A DNA stretch of 64,000 nucleotides from assembly GCF_021917145.1 (NCBI RefSeq), contig NC_061071.1:3065953-3129952 (forward strand), written 5' to 3'. Made by a program: the position numbers and the translations under genes. The notes beneath the pieces are model-generated. The model saw nothing but the letters and a program-made list of their open reading frames with translations, was not told the DNA's origin and made no database searches. Origin of the DNA: Hypomesus transpacificus. Taxonomy: Eukaryota; Chordata; Actinopteri; Osmeriformes; Osmeridae. Positions 1 through 40,343 of the stretch are shown piece by piece. Numbering within the stretch: position 1 is the first letter of the stretch; every line of letters starts with the position of its first letter.

Positions 1-2084
1 AAAAATCTTGGCAGCTTTACAGCTTTACAAACTGTGCAGATTTTAATATAATTTCATACATCCTAAAATGGAAATTCTTATACATTTGTCTTGTGCATTC
101 GATGAGGGAAAACAGGCGTCATGTATACGGTGCTTGATTTTAGGAGAACGACAAAAAGAGAAAGATTACACATCAACCGAGCAAAGCAAGACCATTGATA
201 TTATAAAGCATGTTCAACAGGTTGAAAGTGAGCTTGTAACATGCACTACTGTTCATTTCACAAAGCCATGGATTTCCATTTTGCAGCCCTGAAGCTCCCT
301 CTAGTGACTGCACAGGGAATAACTTAAATAGGACGCAAAGCAGTTTGACAGAGACAAACTCAATAGAAGGTGCTTAGGGTGTTCTCTTGTATTTCAACAT
401 AATGTCAATTATAAGAGTAAGTATACATCACAATTAAGTGGAACGTAATGTAAAAAGTCAATGTAAATGTTCATCCTTAACAGTTCTACTGCTTACATGT
501 ATGATGATGATCCTGTGAGACACTGACCTTGACCTCTTTGACCCCCATGTGGGCTGACACAGACTCCCACCTCCTTGGGTCAGGGAGGTTTTGTACCTGA
601 AATGTTATGTAAACATATCTCCTTTCTACCATGTTCTATATTCCAGCAGTTACAAATGCTGCAGTGTTGGTAATCCTTCCCCATCCAGTGAAATCACACT
701 GATGAATAATCAAACAGAGAGGTCCACCTCCCTGCCTCCCTCATCGGCTCACATCTCCTGTCACTTTGACACTGCTCAGCCCTGCTAGGGGAGCGAGGGG
801 GATGGAGACGGATCCATATTAAACAGGCAGATTAGACACGTTAAACGCAGGGCAGCCTGGAGAGGTGCTGTACCAGAGACCCCGGGGTCTGCATCTCATC
901 AGGTCTACCCAGCCGGCAGGCCCACAACACGGGCCGCAGGACTGGAGACTCTCCCTGGCGCTCGCCCCGCTCTGCCTCACCATCTCCTGCACAGCAGTGA
1001 CCTCTTAGTATGCCAGCGTCTGCTGCAGCCCACCCTTCCCATCATGCACAGGGGCCCGCGAGCTCCCATGAGCCTCGGCTCGCTCCCTGCCATCTGCCGT
1101 GATTTATAGAAAATGGGCAATGATTTATGGCCTAGTCATCTCACAATGAAGTCGTTTTCTTTCATTTGCACGACCTCCCGACCTAGCCGCCACTCCCCGC
1201 CAGGTTGGGGAAATATGTGCTAATCATACACTATAAAGATCTTTAAACAGAGAGTGGAGGGGGGTGGGATTGGTGGGGAATTGAGGAGCTCTAATAAAAT
1301 TAATTTTCAACAGGGTGTGAATACTAATGTGCCGGCAGACGGCGGTGGCGTGTCAGAGATGAGACGGGGCCACCGCTGAGAGATCTCTGCTCTAATGAGC
1401 CTGTTCTAAGCCTGCCGGAGCACTTGACAGGCCAGTGCAAACCTGCTCAGTATAAACACCACACTGGCTCTGCTCAGCTTTGATCCTCATGCGAAAGAGG
1501 AGCGTTTGCACTGATCCAAAGAAATCTGTGTTCAAAGATTTATTTGGGGTTAACCCTGCTTGTAAACCACAGAGCAAGACTCCCGTGCCCTAACGATAAT
1601 CGAATCATATGCTTCTGTGAGTACCAATGTCTCTACCTCACGATGCCAAGTCTAGTTCAAATATGTTTAGATATGAATTGTTTCAATTTACTGATATATT
1701 TTTCACACAGTTGTTACAGTTTATATTTAGGTAAAGACGTTTTTTTTTTACATGCAACAGGATAGTCTTGTTATCCTCAGTTATTTGAATATCTTCATCT
1801 TGTTTTTTTTTTGTAAAAATTTCTGAGACACAACTATATCATGGTTTAAATACTACTGTATTTTACTGACATATGTCTGACATGTCCCAGAGAAAGAAGG
1901 AAATATATCCTGGTTAGAATGTTATTGTGTTTACCCCTAACTTTACCTCAGATGCATCAGAACATCAACACCTTGAACGGTCAGAGAAAGTGCTTTGAGC
2001 GCCACCTCCTGACCAAGTCCTGAACTACACATCTCACAACCAGCTGTTGGTTGCCTAAACTGTACTAGTAAGTCTGAGGTAGGT
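1..2084. other. intergenic sequence, no gene recognised
   Basis: No reading frame here resembles a known protein, and no exon with good splice sites and a conserved peptide was seen. The stretch from about 480 to 1,430 is non-repetitive, GC-balanced and dense in homeobox- and E-box-like words, so it could hold cis-regulatory sequence, but that is only an impression. It lies downstream of clasp1. Confidence 0.5.
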
Positions 2085-4562
2085 TTTATTTCAAGTTTTA
2101 TTTCAAGTTTTTGCAAATTCTATCACAGGAGAAAGTGAGCAAAACATGAACATATGTACAGTTGTCTTAATACACAGAAAACACAACATAATATAAATAT
2201 AGTATGGGGTGAAAAGTGAGGCTAAACAAAGGCATGCATTGTAAGTGGTTTACAAGGTACAGTACAGTATATAAGAGCCAACACACCAATGGAAAATATT
2301 GCCATTACATCATCGGTTATAGCTTATTTACACAAGCATTAGTCTTCAACCTAGCACTTTTTTTTCTGTGAAATGTAGTATGTCGAAATAAGGAAAAAAA
2401 GACTTCCAATTCAAATAGCACAAACTGTTAGTATCTATTATAGTAGGCCGGTGTGTTGTAGAAATAAAAAAAGGCACACACAGATACACACAGATAAGAC
2501 ACATGACTTGAGGATAACGTGGTTTTCAACCTTAGCCAATGTGACTGACACTGCAGAAAGAGGCTACCGCATACAACTTTGGTCTGGTGGGGGAGTTAGC
2601 TTGCTTGCGTTGACGTTCATCTCCTGTGTGTTGGATATACATTGTACGAGCAGACTAGATTCACACAGGCAGCAACATCTTCTACCTAGGGTCAGCACGG
2701 GGAATGTAAGAACTGATCTTGTAGTGACTTGCACGTTCCCGTCCATGCAAAGAACAAGGATTGCTGACCAGTTCATAAAGTTGTGAGGCGATGATTCAAA
2801 GTTACATGCTGTACAAAATACTTTCGGATTTTCGTTTTTTTGCGACACGCAAAGGTCTAACAAAGGAATACTGTTGGGCAATGTCGTAAGACCCCAGTGT
2901 ACGCGACATTCTGTCCGTCGCTCATCAGATTGGGTTCTCACATTTGAGGACAAAAATCAAGACAATGTTAACTGTAACAGGACATGTAACAGTCAATTGT
3001 TTTCAGAGACGGAGTAAGGCTTGATAGTCTTCAGTAACACGCTGCTCTTCCCCATTCACAAAACTGTACCTGGAACATTCAGAATGGATACAGTACTGAC
3101 ATTGCCAATGTTTAGCGCTGTGAATATTATTTCTTTAAGCAGCAGTAACATTTTATAGGTGCACTTTAAATGTCGATACATCGATCAGCTGAGAGCATCT
3201 CCAATGAGGATGGAATTTACAGTGCTTTGACATGACCAGTCAATCCAAGTTGGATTTTTGTGAGTACTTATTGCTCTTCGAAGGCTCAAAAGACTCAACT
3301 ACCTGTCTTCAATTTTGCCTTTTCCATTTTCTGGCACTCCAAATGTTGACAATGCTGTCCCGTTATTGTCAAATTCTGATAATAGGTATTGCCCAATAGA
3401 CAAATAAGTATTGCCTGTTAGTTTTCTTGCAAAAAAGAACTTTGCATTCCAACAAACTACTTCACATTTTGAAAGTTCAAAAACTCTAATGAGCGATTTA
3501 CATTCAATTTAGGAAATGATTACAAGAGTACTAAACACCTCAGTAGTCTTGACTCACTTGTTCCAGCTTGTGGATGTCCAAGCAGAACTCTCCCACCAAC
3601 CCTTCCTCTACTAACTAGAGGTGGCACTGTGATCCATTGAAGAAACCATACGATGGGCTTCATTCATTATTGGGCCCAAACCATTAAGTTTAAGGGAATT
3701 TCTGTCTATAATCTATACAGTCTTATAAGTGTTTAACTCTTGTTAAAGTAATCACTGGCCAGCCAAATGATAATTTGCCACCAATGCAAAGGGATGTTTA
3801 AAAGATTGTTTACAGAGCATTTCCACCTCTTCACAAAGACCACTTAACAAACGTATCGAAACATCTCCATGTACAACTGCGTAAGGCGGCGCAATACTAT
3901 ATTACTGTGAAAAATGCATTACAATTCCCAATGCCCACAACTTGGTTCAAAACCCTCTATCCATTCCACAGGATACAATGAGGCAGTAGTGTACAGAGCA
4001 ACACTCCGTTTGACATCCCAATCTCCTGGGAAAACTTTACCGTCATCCAAAGCTCTTTTTTACATTCATTATACTATATAAGGTGTAAAGTGTCAAATTT
4101 CAAATCTAAAACGTGGAATTAAAAAGTGTACACGTGTGTGTGTATATATATAAATATATGTATATATATATTTATATATATAGGCGCCTATAAAATACAT
4201 AAACATACACTAAACAAGAAAAAATATAATAATCATAAAATCAATACTGATTGCGAGAGGCGAGGGTTTCCCCGAAGAGGAATGCGGCCTTCATGAGTCG
4301 GGAGTCTATCTGAGGAGGTGTGGAGAGATAGAGAGAGAGACAGAGAGAGAGACAGAGAGAGAGAGAGAGACAGAGAGAGAGAGAGACAGAGAGAGAGCGA
4401 GAGAGAGAGAGCGAGAGAGAGAGGCACACACCCCATCGTCTTTCCATCAAAACAGAGCGCGTGTGTGTATTTAGATGCGCATGTATGTGTGTGTCTCCGT
4501 CCAAGCAGTGTGTGTGGACGGGTGGGTCCAGACCCCTGGTGGGGGTGGGGGGGGCGAGTGGG
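2085..4562 (-). other. clasp1: probable clasp1 3' untranslated region
   Basis: This follows the clasp1 stop codon (4,565-4,563 on the minus strand) and has no convincing coding sequence. Two AATAAA polyadenylation signals on the minus strand lie at 2,085-2,090 and 2,097-2,102, separated by a short direct repeat, and are the likely end of a UTR of about 2.5 kb. An AT-rich dinucleotide stretch lies at about 4,141-4,182. The end point is inferred; an earlier signal could also be used. Confidence 0.5.
4327..4425. repeat. GA/CT microsatellite (interrupted)
   Basis: A run of GA dinucleotides interrupted by CAGA and CGAGA units. It lies in the clasp1 3' UTR about 140 nt past the stop, so the mRNA would carry a CU-rich tract there. 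Confidence 0.9.
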
Positions 4563-27839
<23,277 letters not shown>

Positions 27840-29636
27840 AGCGCCTTACCAACGATAACACAAAGGCAACGGTGACAGCACACAGAGAAAACCTTTATTG
27901 TTTCGACTTCCAGGCACTAAGTTAAGGCCACTTTGTTGACCCCAGGCAGGGGCTGCCCAGAGTTTTTTAGGGCAACTCCACACAATTTTCAGACTGCAAA
28001 TTCCAGCCGCGGACATAAACTGAGGATGAGGACCATAAAAAAGAAACTGAAGATGAGGACCATAAAAAAGAAAAGAACTTCATTCTCCAGTAGTGAACAG
28101 CTATCCTGTGAACCTAAAGGGAACACAAAAGGGACACAATTTAACTAAACGCTACAGTACTCAACTGTTGTTGTATCATTAGTTAGCTAACAGTTTAAAT
28201 CCCACGTTTTTGTTAGCTTGACACTGACTACAGTAAAGGTTAGTGTCCACTCTCAAATGATAGTTAGCAGTCCGTCTAACTAGGTTAGCTTTTAGTAGTG
28301 GAACCCTAGCCACATCGTTAGCACTAGCTAAAAGGCTAATGTCTATGTATCAATAGGATTTTCTAAACAGTTACACATAGCTCGCTAGCTAGCATAGTAG
28401 TACATCTCGTGTCAGTAGCATCGGGTTGGTTATTAATTAATATACACTATAGGCTAGACGGCCACCAAGTTAGATTACCTAGTATTATGTAACATTACAC
28501 AGCTACGTACAGAAGTGCTACTTGATTCGCGTGCCTAGTTATTGATATTGCTGGTACTACTGTACTAGCTTGCTAGAAGCTAGCTGCCATAACTTCCGCT
28601 GCAGCAGAATGGTTAGCAAATCAGCGAACACCTATTGAAATGGCAGAACATCGGAATTATTTTTCGCCTATCTTTATCTGGTTTTGCAATTGGTGGATGA
28701 TTACCTTATGCACCCTAACACAAGGCTCGTCTTAGCCACAGGCGATGATCAGCTAGCACAAGCTAGCCTGCTTTTCCGATTCGTTAAGAAAAGTCAAGAG
28801 CAAGTCACAGGCACATTCGATTAGGTAGTTTGTGAGGCCGTCGGTGCACGTGCACCGGGGGATACACCGGGTACAATCACCAGGTTGAGTGTTTGTTGTG
28901 TACTGCATTACACAAAGTAGTGACACCTGTGTGTATTATTTAATGATTTTTTTAAACAGCAGTAGCGTTATGTCTCTAAAGCAACCACACGAAACTTCCA
29001 AACAGCGTACAACCATGGGTAGCCGCTCCGCACTAGACTGAGCCATGTGACGAGCATCACCCGGGGGATCACAAACTATTGTATTACATGGCAATGTCTG
29101 CTAGACTGTATACATCAATTTTGAATCAATAGTTAGGTCTAGTCGGTTCTGTACAGAACTTGTCCCTAACTCCTGTTCTGATCAAGTTTAGATGAGATAA
29201 CAGCCTATAATAATGATGAAAAATGACATTAAAAGGCGTAACATATTGACATTTTACTAGGTGTCAACATGTTGACAAGTTACAAAGCAGTATAAACAAT
29301 TCTCTCATGTGTTCTAAATCTAGTCACAATTGCTGAAATCTGCTGCACTAATCTGCTGTCCGTTGCAGCTGAAGCAGAGCCAAACTGTATGCTAGTCAAT
29401 AATTTAGATGATTAATTTTCATTCACCTATTTGTGATAATCTTCTTGTGATAAAGTCCTCATGTAATGGGCCCAAAATATGTTGATAATAAAAATACGGC
29501 CATGTATTCCATTTCAAGTCTTTCTATTTGCATGAAGGAGGAGGGGGTATTGTGGTGGGTTAACTGTCATCTGCAGTTGTGTTGATTGGTCCTCTATAAA
29601 TGTATGTACTGTGGGTAGAGTGCATCTCTCACTGCA
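27840..29636. other. clasp1/pde9a head-to-head intergenic region
   Basis: It contains the 5' leader and promoter of clasp1 (minus) and of the PDE9A-like gene (plus). A splice acceptor-like AG lies just before the clasp1 start context GGCGCTATGG, so an upstream noncoding clasp1 exon is likely. A 16-bp perfect palindrome with a CACGTG core lies at 28,842-28,857. GCTAGC-rich sequence spans about 28,170-28,600. No other coding sequence was found. Confidence 0.6.
28842..28857. promoter_or_regulatory. palindromic E-box element
   Basis: CGGTGCACGTGCACCG is a perfect 16-bp palindrome centred on the canonical E-box CACGTG, about 1 kb upstream of the clasp1 start codon and 0.8 kb upstream of the pde9a start codon. 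CACGTG cores are bound by bHLH-ZIP factors such as USF, MYC and TFEB. Its function here is inferred from position only. Confidence 0.4.
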
Positions 29637-32056
29637 ATGGCAACACAAATCATTTATTTCATGGTGAGCGGGAGACCAGAGAAAGCAGAGTTTCGGGTCA
29701 ACTGTTCCACTCAAGATGTTAAAGGTAGGTTTTGTGTCTTGTCCGATTCTATAACGGCTCAAGCTGTTGTTTCATGCAGGGCAACTGTGCAGAATTGATT
29801 ATGAGGGAGGTGTTACTCGTTCATGGCCTCATCCTTGAGCTGGGCAATTATTTTGATGAGACAATACAAGATATTTGATGCATAGTAGAAATATGAAGAA
29901 CTCTTTGATACTTTTAGGTCTAGCTTTCAGTAGTCTTAAGTGCCATGCAGCTGGCTTAGACAGCTCTGAGTGTTGAAGGGTCGGTGTGGTGCTGTCACTT
30001 GTGACACTAAATGATAAAGTGTCACATGACTGTGGACGAGTTGAAGACTCTCTACATGCTCTCTCCCACTGTTGGCAGATCTGTTCCAGGCAGCAGCGGA
30101 AGCAGGTCCTAATGACATTCTGAAGTTGTATAACTCTAGCGGTAACCTCATCAACATCTCTCCTCAACTGGAGGCCAATAATCCCCAGTCTACCTACAGT
30201 CTGGAGGTGGTGGCCTCAGACTACCACAGTGAGCATAGATCTAGGTACCCTCTTCCCTGGAGGGAGAGCATAGGATTGATTTCAAGTCTGATGTAGAACC
30301 TCATATTTGTACTATTCTGTCCAAGGACACAGTGATTAAAGATACATGCATTATACCTTTATTTTGATTTGTGTTTTACTCTGCAGATACTGATCTGACT
30401 ATGTCACTTGAAATGGATAAACTGGAGAAAAGGTATTGTGAAAGTGATGTTGTATGGCTTATCTTTCACTGAGGCTACAATATGCTTTCTTGTCTTGGTA
30501 ACACAATGACTGTCCCCCAGTGTAGCACTGTGCAGTTTAATTTCTCCAAAATTGACATCCCAGGTTACAAAGTCTTGAGAGAAAGATCTTCACAGAAACT
30601 GGAGCAATACCAGATGCTGTTTGTGAGTTAAAAGACCAAGTGGAGTCCTTCAGAAACAAACTTGAGGTTTGATTTGACCAACTGCCAGCGTTATTAGATA
30701 GAAGTGTTAAATATTTTCCTCAATATGGGTTTAATGCTGCATGTCTCTTCTGTCTGATCAATGGGTGTCTCTCTCTAACGTGGATAGAACGTGGACCACC
30801 TGAGTTGGCTGGGTCTTTTCAAAAACATGTCTGAGGGGAAAGAGAAATCCTACACTACTTCCAGAAGGACCGTGGCCAGTCCTAATGAGGAGCGGGAGCG
30901 AGTCCGTCAAAAATTCCTAGAGATGAGGTGACATCATCCCATTAGAACAGTGGCTGTATAATGCCATTCAGACACAAGACATGTTTAGCCATCATATGTT
31001 TTGAATTAATTCTCATTGTTGACATTCATGACATGACTATCGGTACAGAACAGATTTAAAGGTAATATGCAGGTGGGTTTTAGCACAGTCTTGGATGTTG
31101 TTTCCTCAGCTCCCTCGAGATCACAGAGGATGTGAAGCAGTACCTAAAAACTCCAATGTTCGACAACTGGTGAGTCTTACTGTAGGGCTCCTATAACTGA
31201 TATCAAAATACACACACAGACAATTATGCACCCATGACTAAAGTCCTTCCTTGGCAGGCAATGGGAAGATGCAGAGATGCTGGTGTTGCTGCAGGTGATG
31301 TTCACTGATCTAGACTTCATGTCAACATTCAACATTGAGCTGGAGGTGCTTCAGAACTTCCTCTATGAGGTCTACTGCCATTACAACAACATCCCCTTTC
31401 ACAACTTCAGACACTGTTTTTGCGTCTCCCAGATGGTAAGATGATGTTCTGTTTAACCATCCATGTTATCATGTTGAATGTGCTTATGAACTTTGTTTGA
31501 ATGTCATTCAAACAGGTACAACTGTTATCCAAGCCTAACCCAGCTGTCTTGGATAGAGGCCAAACTACTACATTTATTTCATCTCCTGTTCTACTCTTGT
31601 TTTAGATGTATGGACTGATTTGGTTAACGGACCTGAGGAATAACATGGACAGTACTGATCTCTTCATCATGCTCACCTCTGCTCTCTGCCATGACCTGGA
31701 CCATGCTGGTTATAATAATGTCTACCAGGTTAGCCCTGTGTGTTTGTTTATTACAACCAACATGACTAAAAGGTAACATGACCTGAATGATCTTCATTTC
31801 CAGATCAATGCTCAAACAGAGTTGGCGTTGAGGTACAACGATATTTCACCTCTGGAAAACCATCACTGTGCCATTGCTTTTGGAATCCTTGCAAAGGTAT
31901 CTTTGTCTGATTAGCTTCACTGACTTCCTTTAGATTTAGAGCTGTTCCTCCTTCAGTCTAAACCCTGTTCCTTCTCTTGCAGGCAGAGAGCAACATCCTA
32001 AAAAACCTGACCAATGAGCAGTACAGAAGGATTAGGGAGGGCATGATCCAGTATGG

Positions 32057-32126
<70 letters not shown>

Positions 32127-33272
32127 AAGGTTACAGTGTAAAAAAGAATATATTTCATAGATATGTTGCTGCTGCCTTGTCTGAAGGAATGTAATTATCC
32201 AGAATGACCCGTGCTATAATGTGCATATGACAAATCTGTCAGATTGAACTTTGACTTAACTTGGTTTTCAGATGTATCCTGGCTACTGACATGGCCAGAC
32301 ACAATGAGATCCTGAACAAGTTTAAATCTGCAGTGCCTGTGTTTGACTTCACCAACAAAGAGCACAAGGATGTGGTGAGTGGAGCTTCGACTTACAGTAC
32401 ACAAAACCTTCATGGGATCTGCTGAGAATCCTGCTCCTCTGATTGGACATATTCCCTGTCTATTGTAATTGCAGCTCATGAAGATTCTGATTAAGGTGAG
32501 TGACATTTCCAACGAGGCCCGCCCCCTGGACGTGGCACGGCCATGGCTTGACTGTTTACTCCAGGAGTTCTTCCACCAGGTGATCAGGGTGAAATCCATT
32601 CACATGGTCAGCCAATGGAAAGTGTTATTATATGTCTATATTGTTTACCGAGCAGTGTGTTGGGCATAACAACAGCATCTAGACTTGTATTATTTGTATA
32701 ATGTATAAATCTTCCCTACTGTTGCCCCACAGGCAGAATACCTTGGTCACATGCCTAGTCAGGGGCTGGTGTTTTACCACTATTATAACTCACTTCGTGG
32801 CCTCACAATCTATATCCGGATTGCAGAGCGACATGGAGAAGCTTGAAGGTCTTCCTGTCTCTCCGTTCATGGACAGAGACAAGGTGTCCAAGCCATCGTC
32901 TCAGACAGGCTTCATTGGCTTTGTGCTTCTGCCTCTTTTCACTGAGCTGACCAACCTTTTTCCCTGCCTGGAGGTGAGCCTCCTGTCTCTACACGAAACA
33001 CTACTGATACAACTTCCTATGATGTTCATGTGGAAGGTTTGAGAACAGCTGGGACTGTAATGTAAATGTTGTGTAAGGGACCCTAAGTGGCATTTGTTAA
33101 GCAGCTCTTCTAAGTAATGTCTATGACAAATAAAGTTGCACATACAAACACTTGACCTCATTCTGTTCGTCCTCAGAAACACATCCTTGAACCAGTACGC
33201 AAGGCCCTGGACTATTACAGGGAGATGGAGAAAGCACTGGAACGGCAGAATCAGAACCCAAGCTCTGAGTGA
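29637..33272 (+). CDS. pde9a: PDE9A-like cGMP-specific 3',5'-cyclic phosphodiesterase
   Basis: It hydrolyses cGMP to GMP. Exons: 29637-29724, 30079-30228, 30387-30432, 30564-30666, 30788-30927, 31110-31169, 31258-31435, 31606-31728, 31804-31896, 31983-32050, 32272-32374, 32475-32579, 32827-32973, 33177-33272; total 1,500 nt, 499 residues, in frame throughout. The N-terminal 80 residues ([10 protein letters not shown]...) match the PDE9A regulatory segment. The catalytic domain (about 180-480) shows [12 protein letters not shown], the metal-binding [17 protein letters not shown], a second metal Asp in [10 protein letters not shown], and [15 protein letters not shown] with the invariant Gln that grips the purine. 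The protein is shorter than long human PDE9A forms. It may be a teleost paralogue (a pde9a-like gene) rather than the direct orthologue. The start is the first Met in the exon, in the TGCAATGG context. The donor after 30,666 (GTTTGA) is weak. Confidence 0.88.
32060..32120. repeat. AC microsatellite beside a pde9a splice donor
   Basis: About 60 bp of AC repeat starting 10 nt after the donor of the exon ending at 32,050. Length changes here would alter the first part of the intron. Confidence 0.95.
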
Positions 33273-34336
33273 GGACTTTGACACATCATGGAATGTGTGA
33301 CAGTCTTATAGTGAATTATTGCCATGAGTGACAGTAGACATTTTGGTATACAGTATTAAACTGATTAAATTAGATTTGTTTGGAATTTTACACATGTATC
33401 TAGAACAATTGAGTAGCTGTGTGAAATGATGGGGCCTTCAGTAGCGGTTTCAATTAATTGTTACTTAATTTTAATCAAATTAATACATTTGTTTTGTGTT
33501 GGTCCAACTTTTGACAAATTGTCTCTTTTATTCAATGCTCGAACTGCGTACATTGCAACAAGTATGTATTGTGTGCATCATTTAGAGTTCATTTAGATAT
33601 ACAAACAAAAGTGCAAATGGTAGTTTTTTACCTGTTTTAAATTAATAAGAGTAATAAATATCAACAACTAGGACTCCAATGGCAACTTGGATGAGCTACA
33701 GTGTTTTCCAAAGAAATACATAAAAAACCATATAGTATAGGCCAATGTACATAAGCGTATTATTCGACAATACATTCTCCTTCAAAGTACCATTATTCAG
33801 TTAATCAGTAAACTACATTATGGATTAAGAACTTTAACAGTAGCTCCCACATGATTAACTTGCTTGTTCTTTTCTTCATAACACCATTCTGCTTTTGAGA
33901 GAAAACAAAAAATGTAACATGATATGCTGTCACCACGGGATTTGCTTTTTTTAACCATAGAAACGACATAACCTTTGTACGATAACTTTGTTGTAACAAA
34001 ATTACATGATGTCACTATTTTTTTCTTGTGTCAAAGTAACAAACATATTAAACATGGTACAGTTACTCAACCGAGGGTCTAAATCCAGTTAAATCATAAA
34101 TAATGGCAGCAGCACATACAACCAAAACAGCGTATCACCCTAGGGTGAGATTGAAGGTGCACATCTCCTGGCCCTAACCCCCCTAGCTTCATCCTTTGAC
34201 TGGGAGTGAACATCAATGGTCTGTCAGTGTCTGAGGACGGAGGGACTCATCACAGGTTTACAGTTGCATTGCACTATTTACACATTTGGAGGGAAGGACT
34301 GGTGGAGATCTCAGGGGTCCGGAGGCTGTTTGGACA
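33273..34336. other. convergent 3' UTRs of pde9a and clcn4
   Basis: No coding sequence. For pde9a, ATTAAA-type signals lie near 33,354-33,370. For clcn4 (minus), AATAAA reads at 33,527-33,532. The two transcripts end tail to tail and may overlap if later signals are used. Confidence 0.55.
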
Positions 34337-38850
<4,514 letters not shown>

Positions 38851-40343
38851 GGTCCTCTCTGTTCTATAAAATGTGTAATAACTATTAGCAATGTTATTTA
38901 TTTTATGTAACTGTCACATGCGTGGTCATGTTTCTACATTGCATTTGCTTTGTTTAGCTAGCTAGATTGCTGTGACACAAAACAAATGGGGAGGAGAGAT
39001 TTCTGGTCTCCCACAATGCATTTGCTCGAACAGCTCGTTATGCTGGCCAGATAATGTGTGAAATAGGCTCTGTCCTGGCTTGCTACAGCCCACGACAGCA
39101 TTCTGTCTGTAGCCTACTAACTGGTAAAATACAGTTTTATAAGAATGACTGGGTATAATTGTTGAAATAATTTGCATGATATCATTATTTTGTATTTTTT
39201 ATTGGTGCTGCTAGCAATAACAGTGCCACACGGAGAATCAGGGTCAGAAACAGGGACACCTTGTGGACAGCAAATGTACAGCTAAACCTGAAGTTTAGAT
39301 TCATGAAGGGTTACATAAATAAAGTAAAATGCTAACTTAAGTTTAATTAAACATTTGTAATGCAGCATAATGTTACGCTGTACCGTTCAAAAATCAGGTA
39401 TTGGATTGGTTGTTAGAAACAGACTCGAGCCTAGGTATCGCGCCTTAGGTACTGCTATTTTTTGTGAAGGGAAAGTGTATCATTTACTTACAAAAAAAAT
39501 GCATTCAGTAGCGTATCTGTTGGTGATGACAGCACTCAATGTTGAGAGCATACATTCACCGACTCCACTGCTATAGCCTATGCCTTAAAGTCATTCAATC
39601 GTAGACAATTAATATGGTTAAAATGACACTACAAACATTATCAGGGTGTATCAGGATTTGTGCCTTGCATGTTTTCACAGGTCTTGGGTGTGTCTGTCAG
39701 TGAATAACTATTATGCCTTGAGGTAGAATTTCACAGTGTTTCTCAAGGACAAAGATTCAGGAGGGCGTTTACTCTGGTGACTCCCTCCTCAGTCAATTTA
39801 AGGAACAGCTGACATCAGATGTAAGTAAATAACTTTCATCCATTTACCATCTATCTTTTGATTTTAGAAAAGCAGTTAGGTGATTAATACAGTGTCCTGT
39901 ATTTAAGACTTTTTGTACATTTTAAAATGCAAGTCTAAAAGCATGCACTTTATACAAGCTTAAATAGTATGTGGAAGGGTGTGTTAACTTCAGGTTTAAC
40001 TTCCTGTGAATCATTAACTGTATATTTGCTAAGTTTGACAGCCATCCATACACACATTCCCCAGCCAAAGAGTTAGTCATATGTACGAGAAGAGATTCAA
40101 GTATATCTTGATATTAGCCATATAACACATGCAATATTAAGTGTCCGCAGTGCTTGTCTTTCACCAGTCAGGGTATCTTTTACATTTCCTTCTACAGCTA
40201 GTTTAACCAGTTTTGTATGTTCTTTGTTGATGTACACACATGTTGTACGTTGTCAAGCTGCGTCCTTCGGTCTGCCCTTCTATTTGTGACTTTTTCTGTG
40301 AACTACAAAACATTCAAGGTTTTGCTTCCAGATTGATATTGTG
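38851..40343. other. clcn4/sytl1 head-to-head intergenic region
   Basis: It contains the upstream regions of clcn4 (minus) and sytl1 (plus). An acceptor-like TTCCAG at 40,326-40,331 precedes the sytl1 start codon by 12 nt, so sytl1 has at least one upstream noncoding exon in this interval. Nothing else coding was recognised. Confidence 0.55.

Noticed and set aside
2564-2953. 129-codon minus-strand frame in the clasp1 3' UTR
   Set aside because: No recognisable domain, located between the clasp1 stop and its poly(A) signals, overlapping an equally unremarkable plus-strand frame.
4141-4182. TATATA-rich stretch as a promoter TATA box
   Set aside because: It is an AT dinucleotide repeat within the clasp1 3' UTR with no gene starting nearby.
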